A stretch of 64,000 bases of DNA from Chiua virens (Eukaryota > Basidiomycota > Agaricomycetes > Boletales > Boletaceae), in assembly GCA_019787685.1 (NCBI GenBank), contig JAHNUO010000041.1, positions 1 through 64,000 of the forward strand. The letters are read 5' to 3'. Made by a program: the position numbers and the translations under genes. Of the stretch, positions 60,552 to 64,000 are shown one piece after another. Position 1 is the stretch's first letter. The number at the start of each line of letters is the position of its first letter. The notes under the pieces are model-generated. The model saw nothing but the letters and a program-made list of their open reading frames with translations. It ran no database searches and had not been told where the DNA came from.

Positions 60552-61265
60552 GACTCAGTTTCAGCCTACGAAAAGTGAAGCGTTGAAAATCAGAGATGGT
60601 GGAACGACGAGGAACGCTGGAGCAGTCCTAGGTAGCAAAAGATCGAGTACGGTCCTGATTAGCGTCTATCGAAGAAATGATGAGTAAGCAGCTTGATGCT
60701 GATAGTCCCGCAGTCGAGTTCAACTTGGGTTCCATATTTGAACCTCGTCCGCAGTCCGGAGATCAGCTGCTCGCAACTTATGATATGCGAGCGCATCACC
60801 AGCCTGGCTCGATCCCGTCGTTCCTACCTCATTCAACATCATGTGCACAACTGCAACGTACAGCGCTGGATCAGCAGGTCTCAGCCGTAGAGCCATGACG
60901 CCGAAGCGATGCCAACCCGAAGAGTGCTTGAAGAATATTTTGTCCACAAGTTGGAGTATTGCAAATTGTATCTTGTGTGACACGATCAATCGATTTACAT
61001 AGATTGAATCCAGCGCCGGGTGCGACGAAGTCGATTCTCACTTCCGGCCCAAAGTCATGGAAATCCGAATCGTATCACGACTTCACCATGGAGGTAGGCA
61101 AACACTGTGACTGGCCAGAGGTCGAAAAAAGTATATTCCGACAAATGCGAGTGCAAATGGCCCGAATAGTCGATGTCATCCCCGGTATGAATTATCAGAG
61201 ACGTACTGTAACACTACGAGTTTGTGACTAATGTAATTTAACCTCGAAAATCATCCGCCCGGCAC
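60552..61265. other. Intergenic region
   Basis: About 710 bases between the kinase start and the polymerase gamma stop. No gene or repeat recognised. Confidence 0.4.
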
Positions 61266-64000
61266 TCAAGAGCCCTTCATCACCTCCTGCATAGCCATCC
61301 ACACACCTCTGTCCACATGAACCTCCCCACCTTGCACCCGACGCTGCCGTGTTCCCTTGGCGCCTTCCCGCACGTTCGCCAACCGCATCGCCCGCCCGCG
61401 GCCCTGCTTCGCAAGATGACGCACCTCCGCCACGTCATCCGTCGCCTGTGCCCGCAAAAACGCAGCGCTCTTCGCCCGATGCACCAGACAATCTGGCCGC
61501 TGATACCCCTCCGAGCCCTCCACGATCCCACTCTCCTCCATCGGTCGACCATCCCGCCAGAGCGACCCACCCGTCCATGCCAGCGTCTGAGCGATATCCA
61601 AACTCTCCCCCGGCGGAATCGCCCACGGATGTGACGGCGTCTCACACGTCATGTCCACCTCCTTTCTCAACACCCGGTCAACGTCCACGGCGGAGAAGAA
61701 CGCCACGCCTTGTGGCAGATCATCCATGCCCAACTTGAACGCAAACAGACAGCGCGTCCACACGTTCGCGACCTGCAACGCCAGCGCCGCACGGTACTTG
61801 TCCGCCTCGGAAACGAGGTACCGCAGTTCATCGTGCACCGAAATGAGGAAACGGGCATCGATGTCGTACGTCCGAGTGAGATGATCCATCGCGACAAGCA
61901 AGAGATGGAGATAATCCACGCCAGACGATTGGACGACCCAATTGATCCGGGACGTCATGTAATCAGACCCAAACTCGTCGGGCAAATTGTCCTTGGAGAG
62001 CGCTGCCGTGATCCCACATCCCAGCGCTGGCGTCTGCGGTCGATCCGACAGCGCAATCTCCTCCAGCTTGTTGAACACGAAACTTTCCGTGCCACCAAAC
62101 CAAAACTTGCGCCCAAACAAGTCCGGCCGGTGGGTATTCTTGCCCTTGGTCGACGCGTAGAGATTTTCGGCCAACTTTTTCGCTTCCTCGGGTTGCATTG
62201 CTGCATTCGATTGGAGGAGTAACAAGACGGCGTGTTTCATCCCCGCGCCGTAGATGCGCGAATAATTGAACACTTTTGCTTGGTCACGTGATATGCCCAA
62301 GATACTAGCTGTCTTCGAATGCAAGTCCGTCCCCGCAACCTTGGTGCCCTCTAGGGTCATCCACCCAATCGCGGTGGCGCCGTGTAGCCCAAACTGCGCA
62401 TCGCCCATACAGCTTGATATCCAGAGTTCCTCCGAGTCCACATCCGCTCCGACGATGGCATAGCCTGGCGGTGCGCGAACCATGGCCTTGAGCTCAGACC
62501 CCACACGGTTCTTCTTTGCATTACTGGCCGTCAACCAAGTCTTCTCGATCGCACGACGAGTGACAGTACCCATGGTAATCACCTGTGGAAGGATCATACC
62601 CCATTTGTTTTCGGAAGGCCGCGCAAACTGCATGTCCACCGGATCGTCCTGCCACACGACCATCTGATTTAATATTCGATCGCGCGCGCTGATCCAGTAA
62701 CTGCACTGAGCGTTCATGTCCAATGCACCCTGGGCGTCATCCCCCGGGCTCTTCAAAGTTCCGTCTTGGGCGTACTTCATGAACGTTTTGGAGAGTGGAC
62801 TCCCCACGTTGGCACTCTCGCCGTCTTTGTGAGGAAGCTTGTAAAATACAAACTGGTCTCGACTTTCCCCGTTTGTCATCTTGCACAGTGCCTGGTCGGC
62901 AGGGTCCGAAAATACGAGCGGTTGCGCACGGGTGGTGAATCCGACGGTAGTTGGGACTCTAAACATCCATCCATGCTCCCTGGAATGAAAAAGCGGGTGG
63001 CCCAACCAGGACAGCCGGAGGAGGATCGGTGAAATGCGGTTTCGAACTGTGATGTCGAGGGTACCGGGTGGGAGGTCCTTCTTTGGTCTGGCAAGATCCC
63101 AATACCATTTCGGCCAGATGATTTGGGGTTTGGAATTTTTGGGGGTGGACGTCTGGGACGACTTTGTGCGGGGAGTGGCGAGGACAGGCTGCCAATCTAA
63201 TTGTCGTAACCAAGGGTCTTGTTCATAATCCTCCCCGTTTGCAAGAGACTTTGCCAGGTTGATGATGCGAGCTTCCAGTTCGGGGGTGCGTTCTCCGCTC
63301 GCAATGGCCAGAGCTAAGGGTATGTCTGATGCAATGAGGCGGCCCGCCTTGAGGTACGAAACACCGTGGGTTGGCCCGAGAACGGTCAAAATCTTCTTTG
63401 CGCCTGCACTGGGTAGCCGTGAAACCTCCCCGCCGCGAATAAAATGCCATTTTTCCGTCGTAGTGTACTGCAGGGGATAGCCATCGAACGATAAATTGAG
63501 CAGAATCGGCAGCACTCGGTTCACGTTACTAGCGCTGAAGACACCATCCCTGAGTGTATCGCGTAGCCAGACAGGCTGCTCGTCCGAGGACGGCCTAAGG
63601 ACTGTAGGTGTAGAGTCGAGATTCTACAAATCATCAGCCAATGAGCGATCGTGAGCAGAGTGCGACGTACGTTGTCATAGATACCTCTGGATTTTCTTGC
63701 GACTTTAGGGGTCCAGTCAAGCTGAGACAACCAAGGGTTGTCTCTCCAGGATTCGTCCTCCATCATGCCCTTCGCCTCCTCTGCAAGATCCACGAGATGT
63801 TCTTTGACTTTGCCTTCCAGTTCGTGGTAAGTGCGTTCCGCGTTGCGTAGGTACTCTTCCCATGATTCATTCACCGTTAGGAAACTCGTGCCCATGGTAA
63901 GCATACCAGAAAACGACACTGGACTCGGACATCGCTCGAGGAATGCGGGAAGGACTTGCGAAAAGACTCTGTGTGTCACGAAGACATCATTGGCGCAGTA
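61266..64000 (-). CDS. MIP1: Mitochondrial DNA polymerase gamma, 5' partial
   Basis: Complement of 61266..63623 and 63671..>64000, cut by the right edge; phases close across the 47-base intron. The window starts at YCANDVFVTH, the exonuclease III motif of the proofreading domain, followed by PSPVSFSGMLTMG. The polymerase domain is complete: motif A GADVDSEELWISS (about 62405-62450), motif B RDQAKVFNYSRIYGAG (about 62240-62290) and motif C SVHDELRYL (about 61820-61850). The family A enzyme replicates and repairs the mitochondrial genome; the mitochondrial signal must lie outside the window. Expected single-copy in a haploid genome, it is a good phylogenetic marker for this contig. Confidence 0.95.

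Overview
The window looks like nuclear DNA of a filamentous basidiomycete, most likely an Agaricomycete. Genes are split by many short GT-AG introns, mostly 40-60 bases. The protein families fit this group: four DUF6699-type proteins, a HET-domain protein, a tyrosine-kinase-like kinase, a multi-intron FAD oxidase and mitochondrial DNA polymerase gamma. No tRNA, rRNA or CRISPR was seen. Exon models were read by eye; where all splice phases close I say so.

Region 1 (1-8.5 kb): three unusual genes. An AT-hook protein runs in from the left edge. A five- to six-exon BAH-PHD chromatin-reader gene on the minus strand is invisible as a long ORF but reconstructs cleanly. A 1692-residue protein joins a poly-serine stretch, a Ulp1/C48-like cysteine protease and a very acidic tail. 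Together they look like a chromatin/SUMO-themed accessory or mobile cassette, but its left end lies outside the window.

Region 2 (8.5-17.9 kb): about 9 kb almost without genes, built of several unrelated tandem repeats. It holds an AT-rich 150-bp unit with polypyrimidine tracts (14 copies), a GC-rich 150-bp unit (5 copies), a duplicated 405-bp hairpin module, a 450-bp tandem pair, TACTACACTTT microsatellite, and an 80-bp unit carrying a palindrome (9 good copies plus 4 decayed).

Region 3 (17.9-28.4 kb): two adjacent unrecognised multi-exon genes, each with one unusually long intron full of CpG-rich degenerate repeats and with frame breaks, some at A-homopolymers; then unresolved sequence.

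Region 4 (28.4-52 kb): conventional genes. In order: a small secreted protein, DUF6699 copy 1, a GH5 glucanase of the YBR056W type, a pogo/mariner-like non-autonomous element with TA target duplication, DUF6699 copy 2, a secreted FAD oxidoreductase, an orphan small exon, DUF6699 copy 3, a CsbD-like stress protein, DUF6699 copy 4, a 4-kb gap, an aldo/keto reductase and an uncharacterised 204-residue protein. All four DUF6699 genes lie on the minus strand within 15.4 kb.

Region 5 (53-64 kb): a complete PIF/Harbinger transposon (25-bp perfect terminal repeats, 3-bp AAT target duplication, Myb/SANT-like gene and a transposase broken by one TGA), a decayed copy of the 3' end of the polymerase gamma gene right beside it, a HET-domain gene, a TKL kinase, and the real polymerase gamma gene, cut by the right edge.
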